47,712 bases of DNA, taken from contig NZ_JACUUD010000010.1 in assembly GCF_014859505.1 (NCBI RefSeq), positions 1 through 47,712 of the forward strand, read 5' to 3'. The notes beneath the pieces are model-generated. The model ran no database searches, was not told the DNA's origin, and saw only the letters and a list, made by a program, of their open reading frames with translations. A program made the translations under genes and the position numbers. Origin of the DNA: Halomonas sp. Lineage in GTDB: Bacteria; Pseudomonadota; Gammaproteobacteria; Pseudomonadales; Halomonadaceae. Positions 33,495-42,197 of this stretch are shown piece by piece (positions within the stretch are counted from its first letter, which is position 1; each line of letters opens with the position of its first letter).

Positions 33495-36400
33495 TGCTCA
33501 GGTTCTTCATCGATCGACCGATCTTCTCGTCGGTCATCTCCATCATCATCGTGCTGGCCGGCCTCGCCGCGCTGCGCATGCTGCCCGTGGAGCAGTATCC
33601 CGACGTGGTGCCGCCCCAGGTGGTGGTGCAGGCCGCCTACCCCGGCGCCAGTGCCGAGGTGATCGCCGAGGCGGTGGCCGCTCCCCTGGAGCAGGAGATC
33701 AATGGCGTCGACAACATGCTCTACATGGAATCGGCCTCCACCGACTCCGGCAGCCTCCAGATCACCGTCTCCTTCGCGATGGGCACCGACCCCGACCAGG
33801 CCGCCATCAACGTCAACAACCGGGTCCAGGCCGCCACCGCTCGCCTTCCCCAGTCGGTGCGCGACCAGGGTGTGCGCGTCGAGGCGCGCTCCACCAACAT
33901 CCTGATGGTGCCGGTGCTCTTCTCGCCGGACGGCAGCCGCGATGTGCTGTTCATGTCCAACTATGCGCTGCTCAACGTGCTCGACGAGCTGGTGCGTATT
34001 CCGGGCGTGGGCGACGCCTCGCTGTTCGGCGCCCAGGACTACTCCATGCGCATCTGGCTCAGCCCCGACAAGCTGGCCCAGTATGACCTGACCCCCAACG
34101 ATGTGGCCTCGGCAATCCGCGAGCAGAACGCCCAGTTCGCCGCCGGCAGCCTGGGCGCCGAGCCCTCGCCCGAGGGCCAGGCCTATACCTTCACGGTGAC
34201 CACCCGCGGCCAGCTCTCCGATCCCGAAGAGTTCGAGGCCATCATCCTGCGCGCCGAGCAGGACGGCAGCACCCTGCGCCTGGGGGATGTGGCCCGCGCC
34301 GAGCTGGGCTCCCAGAACTACGCCTTCTCGGCCACCTACAACGGCCAGAACGCCGTGCCCATGGGCGTCTACCTGCAGCCGGGCGCCAACGCCCTGGAGA
34401 CCGCCGAGGCGGTGCACGAGGCGCTGGAAGACATGGCCGGGCGCTTTCCTGAGGGGCTCACCTACACGGTGCCCTACGACACCACCGAGTTCGTCGAGAT
34501 CTCCATCCGCGAGGTGTTCATCACCCTGCTGATTGCCGTGGCGCTAGTGGTGGTGGTGACCTTCCTGTTCCTGCAGCACCTGCGGGCTACCCTGATCCCG
34601 GTGGTGGCCATCCCGGTGTCGCTGATCGGTACCTTTGCCGGCATGCTGGCCTTCGGCTTCTCGGTCAACCTGCTGACGTTGTTCGGCCTGGTGCTGGCCA
34701 TCGGCATCGTGGTGGACAACGCCATCATCGTGCTGGAAAACGTCGACCGGCTGATCAACGAGCAGGGCATGAAGGCCCGCGAGGCCTCCATCGAGACCAT
34801 GAAGCAGGTGGCCGGCGCGGTGGTCTCCTCCACCCTGGTACTGGTGGCGGTCTTCGCCCCGGTGACCTTCCTGGGTGGCCTGACCGGCGAGCTCTATCGC
34901 CAGTTCGCGGTGACCATCGCGGTCTCGGTGGTGGTCTCCGGCGTGGTGGCCCTGACCCTGACCCCGGCCATGTGTGCGATGCTGCTGGACAAGCAGACAC
35001 ACAGGGTGGCCAGGCCCTTCCAGTGGTTCAACGCCGGCTTCGATCGGCTTACCAACGGCTTCAGTTGGCTGGTGAGCAAGCTGCTGCGCCACGCGGTGAT
35101 CGGCGTGGTGCTCTTCATCGGCGTGATCGCCGCGACGCTGTTCACCATGTCGCGCCTGCCCCCGGGGCTCGTGCCCCAGGAGGACCAGGGTGTGGCGCTG
35201 GTGGTCTACCAGCTGCCCCAGGTATCGGCGCTGCCGCGCACCGAGGCGGTGCGTGACGAGGTCTCGGCGATGCTGCTGGAGATGGACGAGGTCGACGAGT
35301 TCACCTCCTTCGCCGGCTTCGACATCATCGCCGGCGCCCTGCGCACCAATACCGGGGTGGGTTTCGCCAACCTCTCGGACTGGAGCGAACGGGAAGGCCC
35401 CGGGCAGGACGCCCAGTCGCTGGCCGGCCGGATCATGGGCATGGGCGGCGGCATTCCCGAGGCGCTGGTGATCGCCTTCACCCCGCCGCCGATCATGGGG
35501 CTGTCGCTGACCGGTGGCGTGGAGGGCTACCTGCAGGTGCGCGGCGACGCCACCACCCAGCAGATCGCCGACCTGGCCAACCGGCTTGCCGCCGCGGCCA
35601 ACGAGCGCCCGGAGCTGACCAACGCCCGCACCACCCTGGATACCACGATCCCGCGCTATCGCGCCGAGCTGGACCGGGAGAAGGCCCGCGCCATGGGGGT
35701 GCCTGTCAACGAGGTGTTTGCCGCCATGCAGAGCACCTTCGGCTCCATGTACGTGAACGACTTCACCCTCTCGGGGCGCAACTGGCAGGTGAACCTGCAG
35801 TCCGAGGGCGAGTTCCGCAGCCAGCCCGAGGATCTCAACAAGGTCTTCGTGCGCTCCCAGGGCGGCGAGATGATCCCGCTCTCCTCGGTGGTGACCCTGA
35901 CCCGCGAGTCGGGGGCGGACATCTTCAACCGCTACAACGTCTACTCGGCTGCCAAGTTCCTGGCCGACGCCGCGCCGGGCTTCACCACCGGCCAGGCCAA
36001 GGACGCCATGGACCAGGTCGCCGCAGAGGTGCTGGAGGGCGGTAACGTCCAGCTGGGCTGGACCGGCGAGGCCTTTCAGCTCGACGCCGCAGCCGGTGCC
36101 GGCGCCCTGGCCTTCGGGCTGGGCCTGCTGATGGTGTTCCTGATCCTGTCCGCCCAGTACGAGCGCTGGACGCTGCCCCTGGCGGTGGCCACCGCGGTGC
36201 CCTTCGGGGTGCTGGGGGCGGCGCTGGCCGCCATGCTCCGCGGCTTCCCCAATGACATCTACTTCCAGGTGGGCCTGCTGGTGCTGATCGGCCTGGCGGC
36301 CAAGAACGCCATCCTGATAGTGGAATTCGCCGCCCAGAACCGCCGCACCGGGATGAGCTCCACCGAGGCCGCCCTGGGCGCGGCGAGGCAGCGCTTTCGT

Positions 36401-36637
36401 GCCATCCTGATGACGGCGCTGACCTTCATCATCGGCACCCTGCCGCTGGTGTTCGCCACCGGTGCCGGTGCCAACAGCCGCCAGGAGATCGGCACCGTGG
36501 TGGTAGGCGGCATGATCCTTGCCAGCTCGCTCGCGCTGATCTTCGTGCCGCTGGCCTACAAGGTGCTGGAGGACCTGGTGACCTGGCGCCGCGAGCGCAA
36601 GGCCAGCCGCCTGGACAAGGAGGTTCCCCATGCATAA
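33494..36637 (+). CDS. RND multidrug efflux transporter (HAE1 family, AcrB/MexB type)
   Basis: The 1047-aa inner-membrane pump has 12 membrane helices in two repeats with two large periplasmic loops. It starts MLRFFIDRPIFSSVISI and shares the usual motifs. The proton-relay segment in helix 4 reads GIVVDNAIIVLENV, so the second of the two Asp residues in AcrB (D407-D408) is Asn here. The helix 10 lysine is kept (LAAKNAILIVEFAAQ). The pump expels hydrophobic compounds from the periplasm using proton flow. GAGGAGG lies before the start, which overlaps the adaptor stop (TGATG); the GTG at 33491 is a less likely start. Confidence 0.95.
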   Translation: MLRFFIDRPIFSSVISIIIVLAGLAALRMLPVEQYPDVVPPQVVVQAAYPGASAEVIAEAVAAPLEQEINGVDNMLYMESASTDSGSLQITVSFAMGTDPDQAAINVNNRVQAATARLPQSVRDQGVRVEARSTNILMVPVLFSPDGSRDVLFMSNYALLNVLDELVRIPGVGDASLFGAQDYSMRIWLSPDKLAQYDLTPNDVASAIREQNAQFAAGSLGAEPSPEGQAYTFTVTTRGQLSDPEEFEAIILRAEQDGSTLRLGDVARAELGSQNYAFSATYNGQNAVPMGVYLQPGANALETAEAVHEALEDMAGRFPEGLTYTVPYDTTEFVEISIREVFITLLIAVALVVVVTFLFLQHLRATLIPVVAIPVSLIGTFAGMLAFGFSVNLLTLFGLVLAIGIVVDNAIIVLENVDRLINEQGMKAREASIETMKQVAGAVVSSTLVLVAVFAPVTFLGGLTGELYRQFAVTIAVSVVVSGVVALTLTPAMCAMLLDKQTHRVARPFQWFNAGFDRLTNGFSWLVSKLLRHAVIGVVLFIGVIAATLFTMSRLPPGLVPQEDQGVALVVYQLPQVSALPRTEAVRDEVSAMLLEMDEVDEFTSFAGFDIIAGALRTNTGVGFANLSDWSEREGPGQDAQSLAGRIMGMGGGIPEALVIAFTPPPIMGLSLTGGVEGYLQVRGDATTQQIADLANRLAAAANERPELTNARTTLDTTIPRYRAELDREKARAMGVPVNEVFAAMQSTFGSMYVNDFTLSGRNWQVNLQSEGEFRSQPEDLNKVFVRSQGGEMIPLSSVVTLTRESGADIFNRYNVYSAAKFLADAAPGFTTGQAKDAMDQVAAEVLEGGNVQLGWTGEAFQLDAAAGAGALAFGLGLLMVFLILSAQYERWTLPLAVATAVPFGVLGAALAAMLRGFPNDIYFQVGLLVLIGLAAKNAILIVEFAAQNRRTGMSSTEAALGAARQRFRAILMTALTFIIGTLPLVFATGAGANSRQEIGTVVVGGMILASSLALIFVPLAYKVLEDLVTWRRERKASRLDKEVPHA

Positions 36638-38039
36638 GGCACTGCCTGTGCTGCTGCTCTCCACCGCCCTGCTGGCCGGCTGTGCCGTGGGGCCCGACTA
36701 CCGGGCCCCCGCGCTGGACCTGCCCGAGGAGTGGCCCGAGCATGTGCTGCTCTCCGCCGAGGCCCGCGCCGACTGGCAGCAGTGGTGGCGCCAGTTCGAG
36801 GATCCCTATCTGGACGGCCTGGTGGCGCGGGCGGTGGAGGATAACCTGGAACTGCGCCTGCAGCTGGCGCGGATCCAGGAGGCCCGGGCGAGGCTGGGGC
36901 TCACTCGCGCTGAGCAGCTCCCCTCGGTGAGCGCCCAGGCCGAGGCGGCTCGGGAGCGCACCCCGGGAACCCTGTCGCCCTTCGGCGAGAGTACCGACAA
37001 CACCTTCTCCCTGGCCGGCGTGCTCGACTACGAGATCGATCTCTGGGGGCGCCTGGCCCGTGAGCGAGAGGCCTCGGAGGCGCTGCTCGAACAGAGTGTC
37101 TTTGCCCACGACGCGGTGCGCCTGAACGTGATCGCCGACGTGGCGACCACCTACTTCGACCTGCGCAGCGCCGAGCGCCAGCTGCGCATCACCCGGGCCA
37201 CCGCGCAGTCCCGCGAGGAGACCTTCCGCCTCGAGCAGCTGCGTTTCGACGTGGGTGAGAGCGACGAACTGGCGTTGCGCCAGGCGCAGTCGGAGCTGGA
37301 GTCGACCCTGGCCCAGCTGCCGGGTCAGCGGGAGCGGGTGCGGGTGCTGGAAGGCGCCCTGGCGTTGCTGGTGGGCATGAGTCCCGCGGAGCTGATGAGC
37401 GAGCTGGACTTCGGCGATAACGATCTGGAGGCGATCTCCCTGCCCGACGGCATGCCGGCGGTGCTGCCCTCGGAGCTGCTCGCGCGTCGCCCCGATATCC
37501 GCTCCGCCGAGGCGGGGCTGGTCGCCGTCAATGCCGGCATCGGCGTGGCCGAGGCGAGCCGCCTGCCGCGCTTCAACCTGGGGGGGCTGCTGGGCAGCGC
37601 CGCCGGGGATGCCGGGGATCTCTTCACCTCGGCGGCCGGCACCTGGGGGCTCTCTGCCACGGTGATGGGCCCGCTGTTCGACTTCGGCCGCAGCGCTTCG
37701 CGCATCGAGACCGCCGAGGCCCTGGCCGAGCAGGCCGAGGTGCAGTACCGCGCCACCGTTGACCAGGCCTTCAATGAGGTACGCAACGCCCTGGTCACCT
37801 TCGAGGCCAGCGGCGAGCGCGTCGAGGCGATCCGCCGCCAGTTGACGGCCTTCGAGCGCACCCTGGAGCTGGCGGAGGTGCGCTACCGGGAGGGCTTCGT
37901 CGGCTTCATCGAGCTGCTCGATGCCCAGCGCGCCACCCTCGCCGCCGAATTGGCGCTCTCCGAGGCGATGCGCGACCGCCTGACCGCCACCGCCACGCTG
38001 TTCAAGGCGCTGGGCGGCGGCTGGCAGGTCGACGGCTGA
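36630..38039 (+). CDS. Outer-membrane efflux channel (OprM/TtgC, NodT family) lipoprotein
   Basis: The 469-aa protein has a lipobox (STALLAGCAVGPDYRAP), the usual N-terminus of OprM-like channels. The two repeats each carry long helices (VEDNLELRLQLARIQEARAR and SASRIETAEALAEQAEVQYR) that make the trimeric tunnel, plus strand regions for the barrel (TDNTFSLAGVLDYEIDLWGR). AAGGAGG precedes the ATG, which overlaps the pump gene by 8 nt. Together with the adaptor and pump it makes a complete tripartite export system from cytoplasmic membrane to outside. A GC-rich hairpin (38063-38091) follows. Confidence 0.94.
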   Translation: MHKALPVLLLSTALLAGCAVGPDYRAPALDLPEEWPEHVLLSAEARADWQQWWRQFEDPYLDGLVARAVEDNLELRLQLARIQEARARLGLTRAEQLPSVSAQAEAARERTPGTLSPFGESTDNTFSLAGVLDYEIDLWGRLAREREASEALLEQSVFAHDAVRLNVIADVATTYFDLRSAERQLRITRATAQSREETFRLEQLRFDVGESDELALRQAQSELESTLAQLPGQRERVRVLEGALALLVGMSPAELMSELDFGDNDLEAISLPDGMPAVLPSELLARRPDIRSAEAGLVAVNAGIGVAEASRLPRFNLGGLLGSAAGDAGDLFTSAAGTWGLSATVMGPLFDFGRSASRIETAEALAEQAEVQYRATVDQAFNEVRNALVTFEASGERVEAIRRQLTAFERTLELAEVRYREGFVGFIELLDAQRATLAAELALSEAMRDRLTATATLFKALGGGWQVDG

Positions 38040-38062
38040 AGGCCGAAAGGCCCTGGGAGCGA

Positions 38063-38091
38063 GGGCGGCCCCCCGACAGGCCGGGCCGCCC
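38063..38091 (+). terminator. GC-rich hairpin after the efflux operon
   Basis: GGGCGGCCC and GGGCCGCCC are perfect 9-bp arms around an 11-nt loop. There is no T-run, so it may attenuate or protect the mRNA rather than terminate. A small GNRA-type hairpin GGCCGAAAGGCC (38041-38052) precedes it. Confidence 0.5.
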
Positions 38092-38115
38092 GATCCAACA
38101 CAAGGGAGACATGTC

Positions 38116-38871
38116 ATGGCGACCCGAATCACCGCTTACCGCCGGGGCGACGGCATCATGGTGCTCAAGATCAGCTGCCCGGAGCGGCGCAATATCCTCG
38201 ACGAGGCGAGCTACATGCAACTGATCGAGGGCCTTGCCGCGGCCGAGGCCGACGACAGTGTCAGGGTGCTGATCATCACCGGCGCGGAGAACTGCTTCAC
38301 GGCGGGCAACGACCTGGCCAACTACCAGGCTCTGGCCGATGCCGAGAGCGTCACGGCGATCACCTTCCTGCGTCGCCTGCACGCCTTTCCTAAGCCGGCC
38401 ATCGCCGCGGCGGAAGGCATCGCCCTGGGGCTTGGGGTATCGATCCTGCTGCACTGCGATTTCGCCTACGGGGGCCACTCCACCCGCTTCCAGCTGCCCT
38501 TCACCCACTTCGCCCTGAGCCCGCTGGGGGGCACCACCTGGCTGCTGCCGCAGCTGGCGGGCCACAAGGCGGCGGCGCAGATGCTGCTGCTGGGGCAGGC
38601 CTTCTCGGCCAACGAGGCGAGAGAGATCGGCCTGCTGACGGATGCGACCCCCGACGGCCGGGCGCTGGAGCAGGCCTTCGACTGCGCTACCCGCCTGCTG
38701 GCCAAGCCCTTCGATGCGCTGCTGGCCACCAAGGCGCTGATGCGCGAGGGGCAGGCCGAGGCAATCGGTGCGGCGCTGGACCGCGAGGAGCAGGCGCTGC
38801 TGGCGCGTTGTCGGACGCCCGAGGCCCAGGGGGCCATCGATGCCTTCTACGCCAGAAGGCGCCATCCGTGA
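38116..38871 (+). CDS. Enoyl-CoA hydratase/isomerase family protein lacking catalytic glutamates
   Basis: The 251-aa protein has the crotonase fold: the oxyanion-hole segments CFTAGNDLANYQ and AAEGIALGLGVSILLHCDFA and the core FQLPFTHFALSPLGGTTWLL are all evident. Compared with rat enoyl-CoA hydratase, the two catalytic acids (Glu144 in GGGCEL, Glu164 in PEI) align with Ser and Phe here. The glutamate of isomerases (PEAGS) is replaced by Leu (SPLGGT). So neither hydratase nor typical isomerase chemistry is expected; it may be a thioesterase, hydrolase or another crotonase reaction. GGGAG precedes the ATG. It follows the efflux operon and is convergent with the tetR gene. Confidence 0.85.
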   Translation: MATRITAYRRGDGIMVLKISCPERRNILDEASYMQLIEGLAAAEADDSVRVLIITGAENCFTAGNDLANYQALADAESVTAITFLRRLHAFPKPAIAAAEGIALGLGVSILLHCDFAYGGHSTRFQLPFTHFALSPLGGTTWLLPQLAGHKAAAQMLLLGQAFSANEAREIGLLTDATPDGRALEQAFDCATRLLAKPFDALLATKALMREGQAEAIGAALDREEQALLARCRTPEAQGAIDAFYARRRHP

Positions 38872-38896
38872 CATGACGGAAGGCCTTCGGGCCGGA

Positions 38897-39514
38897 TCAG
38901 GCCTGGCGCCTGAACAGCCTGAGCTGGGTCTCCACCAGCAGGTTGCCCTGTTCCGCGATGGAGAACTGCTCGTGATTGCGCAGCCAGTCGTGGAAGAGCC
39001 CTCCCAGCATCGACTGCAGCAGGTTGGCGGCGAGCTCCGGTGAGAGGTCCTCGCGCAGCTGGCCCAGCCGGGCCGCGCACTGCAGGTAGTCGCGCAGGGC
39101 TCCGCAGGACTCCTCGGCCATCTCGTTCTGCATGGCCAGCGGGTCGATATCGCCGAACACCTCGCAATGGTGGATCAGGATGGCGTGCACGCGGCGGTAG
39201 CGCGGCCGCTCCAGGCGCTCGAAGCCGCTGAGGCAGGCCAGGCGGATCGCCTCCAGTGGGGCGTCGGCAAGGCTCGGGTCGCCGATCTCCTCCACCAGTT
39301 CCTGAAAGGGCATGCGCACCCGGTTGAGCATGGCATGGAAGAGGTCCGCCTTGTTCCTGAAGTGCCAGTAGACGGCCCCCCGTGTCATGCCGGCATGGCG
39401 GGCGATCTGCTCCAGGGAGGTGCGGGCCACGCCCCTCTCCAGGAAGACCTCCTCGGCGGCGTCGAGCAGGGCCTCGCGGGTCGCGGCGGCCTCGGCCTTG
39501 GTCTTTCGCGCCAT
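38897..39514 (-). CDS. TetR/AcrR-family repressor, probably of the efflux operon
   Basis: The 205-aa protein has an N-terminal HTH (about residues 25-60, TSLEQIARHAGMTRGAVYWH followed by FRNKADLF) identical in style to AcrR/TtgR/MexR-type members, and a helical ligand-binding domain. AcrR-like hallmarks include MARKTKAEAAATREALLDAA and LDAAEEVFLERGV. A palindrome similar to the AcrR operator lies 58 bp upstream of its start, and another at the efflux promoter, so it likely represses both itself and the pump until a toxic ligand binds. It is convergent with the crotonase gene. Confidence 0.93.
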   Translation of the reverse strand: MARKTKAEAAATREALLDAAEEVFLERGVARTSLEQIARHAGMTRGAVYWHFRNKADLFHAMLNRVRMPFQELVEEIGDPSLADAPLEAIRLACLSGFERLERPRYRRVHAILIHHCEVFGDIDPLAMQNEMAEESCGALRDYLQCAARLGQLREDLSPELAANLLQSMLGGLFHDWLRNHEQFSIAEQGNLLVETQLRLFRRQA

Positions 39515-39571
39515 GGGGGGCGGACTCCATCAAGCGGTGGGGCAGTGATTCTACCCGATCGCCATCACTTT

Positions 39572-39587
39572 TACATTCGTCAATGTA
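39572..39587. promoter_or_regulatory. AcrR-like operator upstream of the TetR gene
   Basis: TACATTCGTCAATGTA is a palindrome with the same TACAT...ATGTA arms as the pump operator at 32150-32165. It sits between the divergent tetR and aspartoacylase-like genes, where it can repress tetR. Confidence 0.68.
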
Positions 39588-39589
39588 TG

Positions 39590-39622
39590 GTTGGCGGGGT
39601 GGCGCTTGCCGCCCTCGCCAAC
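39590..39622. other. Long hairpin in the tetR/aspartoacylase intergenic region
   Basis: GTTGGCGGGGTGGC pairs with GCCGCCCTCGCCAAC, with one wobble and one bulge, around a GCTT loop. It would fold in the leader of the divergent Zn hydrolase gene or its promoter region; no T-run is present. The TATAAA at 39639-39644 is a possible -10 for that gene. Confidence 0.45.
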
Positions 39623-39676
39623 GCCCTGATGACACGGGTATAAAGGGAACCTCGCCCCGTCACAGGATGACCCGAC

Positions 39677-40708
39677 ATGGCCCGAGCGCCCTTCGACCTC
39701 GCCGGCATACGGATTGCCCCCGGCAGTCGCACCCAGATCGATGTGCCGGTGGCGCGGCTCTACACCCATGCGCCGCTCTACATCCCGGTGGAGGTGGTGC
39801 ACGGTCGCCAGGCGGGGCCGACGCTGCTGGTGTGCGGGGGTATCCATGGCGACGAGATCAACGGCGTGGAGATCGTGCGCCGTCTGCTGCGGTCCAGGCA
39901 GATCCAGGGCCTGCGCGGCACCCTGATCGCTGCGCCCATCGTCAACGTGTTCGGCTTCGTGCAGCACAGCCGCTACCTGCCCGACCGGCGCGACCTCAAC
40001 CGCTGCTTCCCGGGCAGCGAGTCGGGCTCGCTGGGCGGCCGGGTGGCGGCGCTGTTCCGGGAGCAGATCGTCGATCATGCCACTCATATCATCGATCTGC
40101 ACACCGGTGCGATTCACCGCACCAACCTGCCGCAGATCCGTGCCCAGCTGGAGACCGGCAGCGAGACCGAGCGCATGGCCAATGCCTTCGGTGCGCCGGT
40201 GATCCTCAATGCCGAGCTGCGCGAGGGTAGCCTGCGCCACTATGCCCAGAATCGGGGGATCCCGGTGCTCACCTACGAGGCGGGCGAGGCGCTACGTTTC
40301 GATGAATGGGCGATTGCCCCGGGCGTGCGCGGCGTGCTGCGGGTGATGCGCCGGCTCGGTATGCTGACCGGCGAGCACCGCCGTCGTGCGCCGCCGGCGG
40401 CGGAGATCGCCAACGGCTCGAGCTGGGCGCGGGCGCCCATCGACGGCATCCTTCGGCCCCAGGTGCGTCTCGGTGCCCGGGTAGCAAAGGGTGAGCTTCT
40501 GGGGCGGGTCGCCGACCCCTTCGGCAATGCGGAAGGGGAGGTGCGCTCCATGGCCGATGGCATCGTGATCGGCATGAGCCGGCTGCCGCTGGCCAACGAG
40601 GGGGAGGCGCTCTTCCATATCGCCCGCTTCGATGCCATCGAGGAGGCCGAGAGCGCCGTCGAGGACTTCCACTCCAGCCTGGTCCCCCCGCCCGATTCGC
40701 TCTATTGA
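39677..40708 (+). CDS. Succinylglutamate desuccinylase/aspartoacylase family Zn hydrolase
   Basis: The 343-aa protein belongs to the M14-like Zn amidohydrolases. The zinc-binding motif GGIHGDEINGVEIV gives His and Glu (about residues 57-63), DLHTG (about 140) adds the third ligand, and DRRDLNRCFPG is the conserved Arg/Asn segment for substrate binding. The glutamate base lies in VLTYEAGEALRFDEW. The C-terminal part (WARAPIDGILRPQVRLGARV) is a beta-rich domain typical of this subfamily. Such enzymes remove acyl groups from amino acids or other amines; the substrate is open. The ATG follows AGGA. The gene is divergent from tetR. Confidence 0.88.
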   Translation: MARAPFDLAGIRIAPGSRTQIDVPVARLYTHAPLYIPVEVVHGRQAGPTLLVCGGIHGDEINGVEIVRRLLRSRQIQGLRGTLIAAPIVNVFGFVQHSRYLPDRRDLNRCFPGSESGSLGGRVAALFREQIVDHATHIIDLHTGAIHRTNLPQIRAQLETGSETERMANAFGAPVILNAELREGSLRHYAQNRGIPVLTYEAGEALRFDEWAIAPGVRGVLRVMRRLGMLTGEHRRRAPPAAEIANGSSWARAPIDGILRPQVRLGARVAKGELLGRVADPFGNAEGEVRSMADGIVIGMSRLPLANEGEALFHIARFDAIEEAESAVEDFHSSLVPPPDSLY

Positions 40709-40734
40709 GGCAGCACGCCCGCCGGGGCGCGTCG

Positions 40735-41730
40735 TCAGGCCGCGGCGGCGGGTTCGCGCTCGGGGACCAGGCTCAGGGCGTCGTCGAAGACGCGCAGGCA
40801 GGCGCCCTCGAGGTGGCCGTTCTCGGAGAGGTGGCGGCGGAAGCGCCGTCCCCCCGGCTGGCCCTGGAAGAGCCCCAGCAGGTGGCGAGTGATGTGGTTG
40901 AGCTTGGCGCCCTCCTCGAGGCGCTGAGCGATGTAGGGGCGAAAGGCCTGCGCTGCCGCATGACGGCTGGTCGCCGGCCCCGGCTCGCCGTAGAAGGCCT
41001 CGTCCACGCCGGCCAGCAGCCAGGGGTTCTGGTAGGCCTCGCGCCCCACCATGACGCTGTCTAACTGCTCGAGCTGCGCCCGACACTCGTCGAGGGTCCT
41101 GATGCCGCCGTTGATGCCGATATGCAGTTCGGGGCGGCTCGCCTTGAGGCGGTGCACCCGGGGGTAGTTGAGGGGCGGGATGTCGCGGTTCTCCTTGGGG
41201 GAGAGGCCCTGCAGCCAGGCCTTGCGGGCGTGCACGATGAACACCTCGCAGCCGGCGTCGGCCACCGTGGCGATAAAGCGCTCGAGATCGGCGTCCTCAT
41301 CCTGATCGTCGATGCCGATGCGGCACTTCACCGTGACCGGGATCGACACCGCGTCGCGCATGGCGCGCACCCCGGCGGCCACCGTCTCGGGATGGCCCAT
41401 CAGGCAGGCGCCGATCAGGTTGTTCTGCACCCGGTCGCTCGGGCAGCCCACGTTGAGGTTGACCTCGTCATAGCCCCAGGCCTCGGCAATGGCCGCGCAC
41501 TCGGCGAGCTCGCTCGGGTCGCTGCCGCCCAGCTGCAGGGCCAGCGGGTGCTCCACGGCGTCGAAGCCCAGGAAGCGCTCCCGCGGGCTGCCGTGCAGGA
41601 TGGCGCCGGTGGTGACCATCTCGGTGTAGAACAGCGCGTGGCGGGTCAGGGTGCGGGCGAACGCGCGGTAGTCGCGGGTCGTCCAGTCCATCATCGGCGC
41701 GACGGAGAAGGTGCGGTCGAGCTGGGGCAT
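40735..41730 (-). CDS. dusA: tRNA-dihydrouridine(20/20a) synthase DusA
   Basis: The 331-aa flavoenzyme reduces uridine at positions 20/20a of the tRNA D-loop. It has the FMN-binding TIM barrel with APMMDWTTRDYRAFAR at the start, the catalytic Cys96 in NLNVGCPSDRVQ, the HARKAWLQGLSPKENRDIPP loop and MVGREAYQNPWLL. The segment YTEMVTTGAILHG and the His/Arg spacing favour DusA over DusB or DusC. Length matches the family. It is convergent with the Zn-hydrolase gene, with 26 bp between. Confidence 0.95.
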   Translation of the reverse strand: MPQLDRTFSVAPMMDWTTRDYRAFARTLTRHALFYTEMVTTGAILHGSPRERFLGFDAVEHPLALQLGGSDPSELAECAAIAEAWGYDEVNLNVGCPSDRVQNNLIGACLMGHPETVAAGVRAMRDAVSIPVTVKCRIGIDDQDEDADLERFIATVADAGCEVFIVHARKAWLQGLSPKENRDIPPLNYPRVHRLKASRPELHIGINGGIRTLDECRAQLEQLDSVMVGREAYQNPWLLAGVDEAFYGEPGPATSRHAAAQAFRPYIAQRLEEGAKLNHITRHLLGLFQGQPGGRRFRRHLSENGHLEGACLRVFDDALSLVPEREPAAAA

Positions 41731-41819
41731 CGGGCATCACGGGGTTGTTCGGTAAGGCCAGCATTCTACCAGCCCCCAGCGCGGGTTGCCCATGTCGGTG
41801 ATGCTGCTGCCTGGCTCGC

Positions 41820-42035
41820 CTAGCCGGCCCGGAAGAAGGCGATCGGGTCCAGTTCGTGGAGCCCGATGGTGACGGCGGCCTGGCAGTTCAGGCAGCGCAG
41901 GGTGCCGGTGTCGCGGGAGAGTCCCTCGACCCGGAACCGCGTGAGGTTGAGGGTGACCGGCTCTTCGGTGTTGCCGCACTGGCGGCAGATGAGGGTCAGG
42001 CCATGTACCTTGTGGGTGAGGGTGATGGTGTCCAT
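41820..42035 (-). CDS. Small zinc-ribbon protein, 71 aa
   Basis: From the ATG at 42035 (AGGAGG upstream) the product MDTITLTHKVHGLTLICRQC onward has two CxxC knuckles (CRQC and CLNC) separated by about 30 residues, with a GNTEEPVTLNL strand between. This is the outline of a zinc ribbon. The remainder is mainly beta strand with an acidic DPIAFF end. The family is unknown to me, and no partner is adjacent apart from dusA 89 nt downstream on the same strand. The track ORF to 42110 has an unsupported N-terminal extension. Confidence 0.72.
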   Translation of the reverse strand: MDTITLTHKVHGLTLICRQCGNTEEPVTLNLTRFRVEGLSRDTGTLRCLNCQAAVTIGLHELDPIAFFRAG

Positions 42036-42197
42036 GCCGACCTCCTGCTTCGTGATGGGAGAGTACCACCGGGATTCTGGAAGGCAGGACGAGGTGCCCC
42101 GACATCTCATTCTGGAACCCTATGCCATCTCCGTCGCGAGTGCCCGTGAAAACGCTTCAAGCGCGACCGGCGATAACCTTGGAACCCTTTCTGCGAG

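Noticed and set aside
34544-36664. 706-aa minus-strand ORF opposite the RND pump
   Set aside because: Low-complexity His/Gln/Gly/Arg composition and no ribosome site; the pump gene explains the region.
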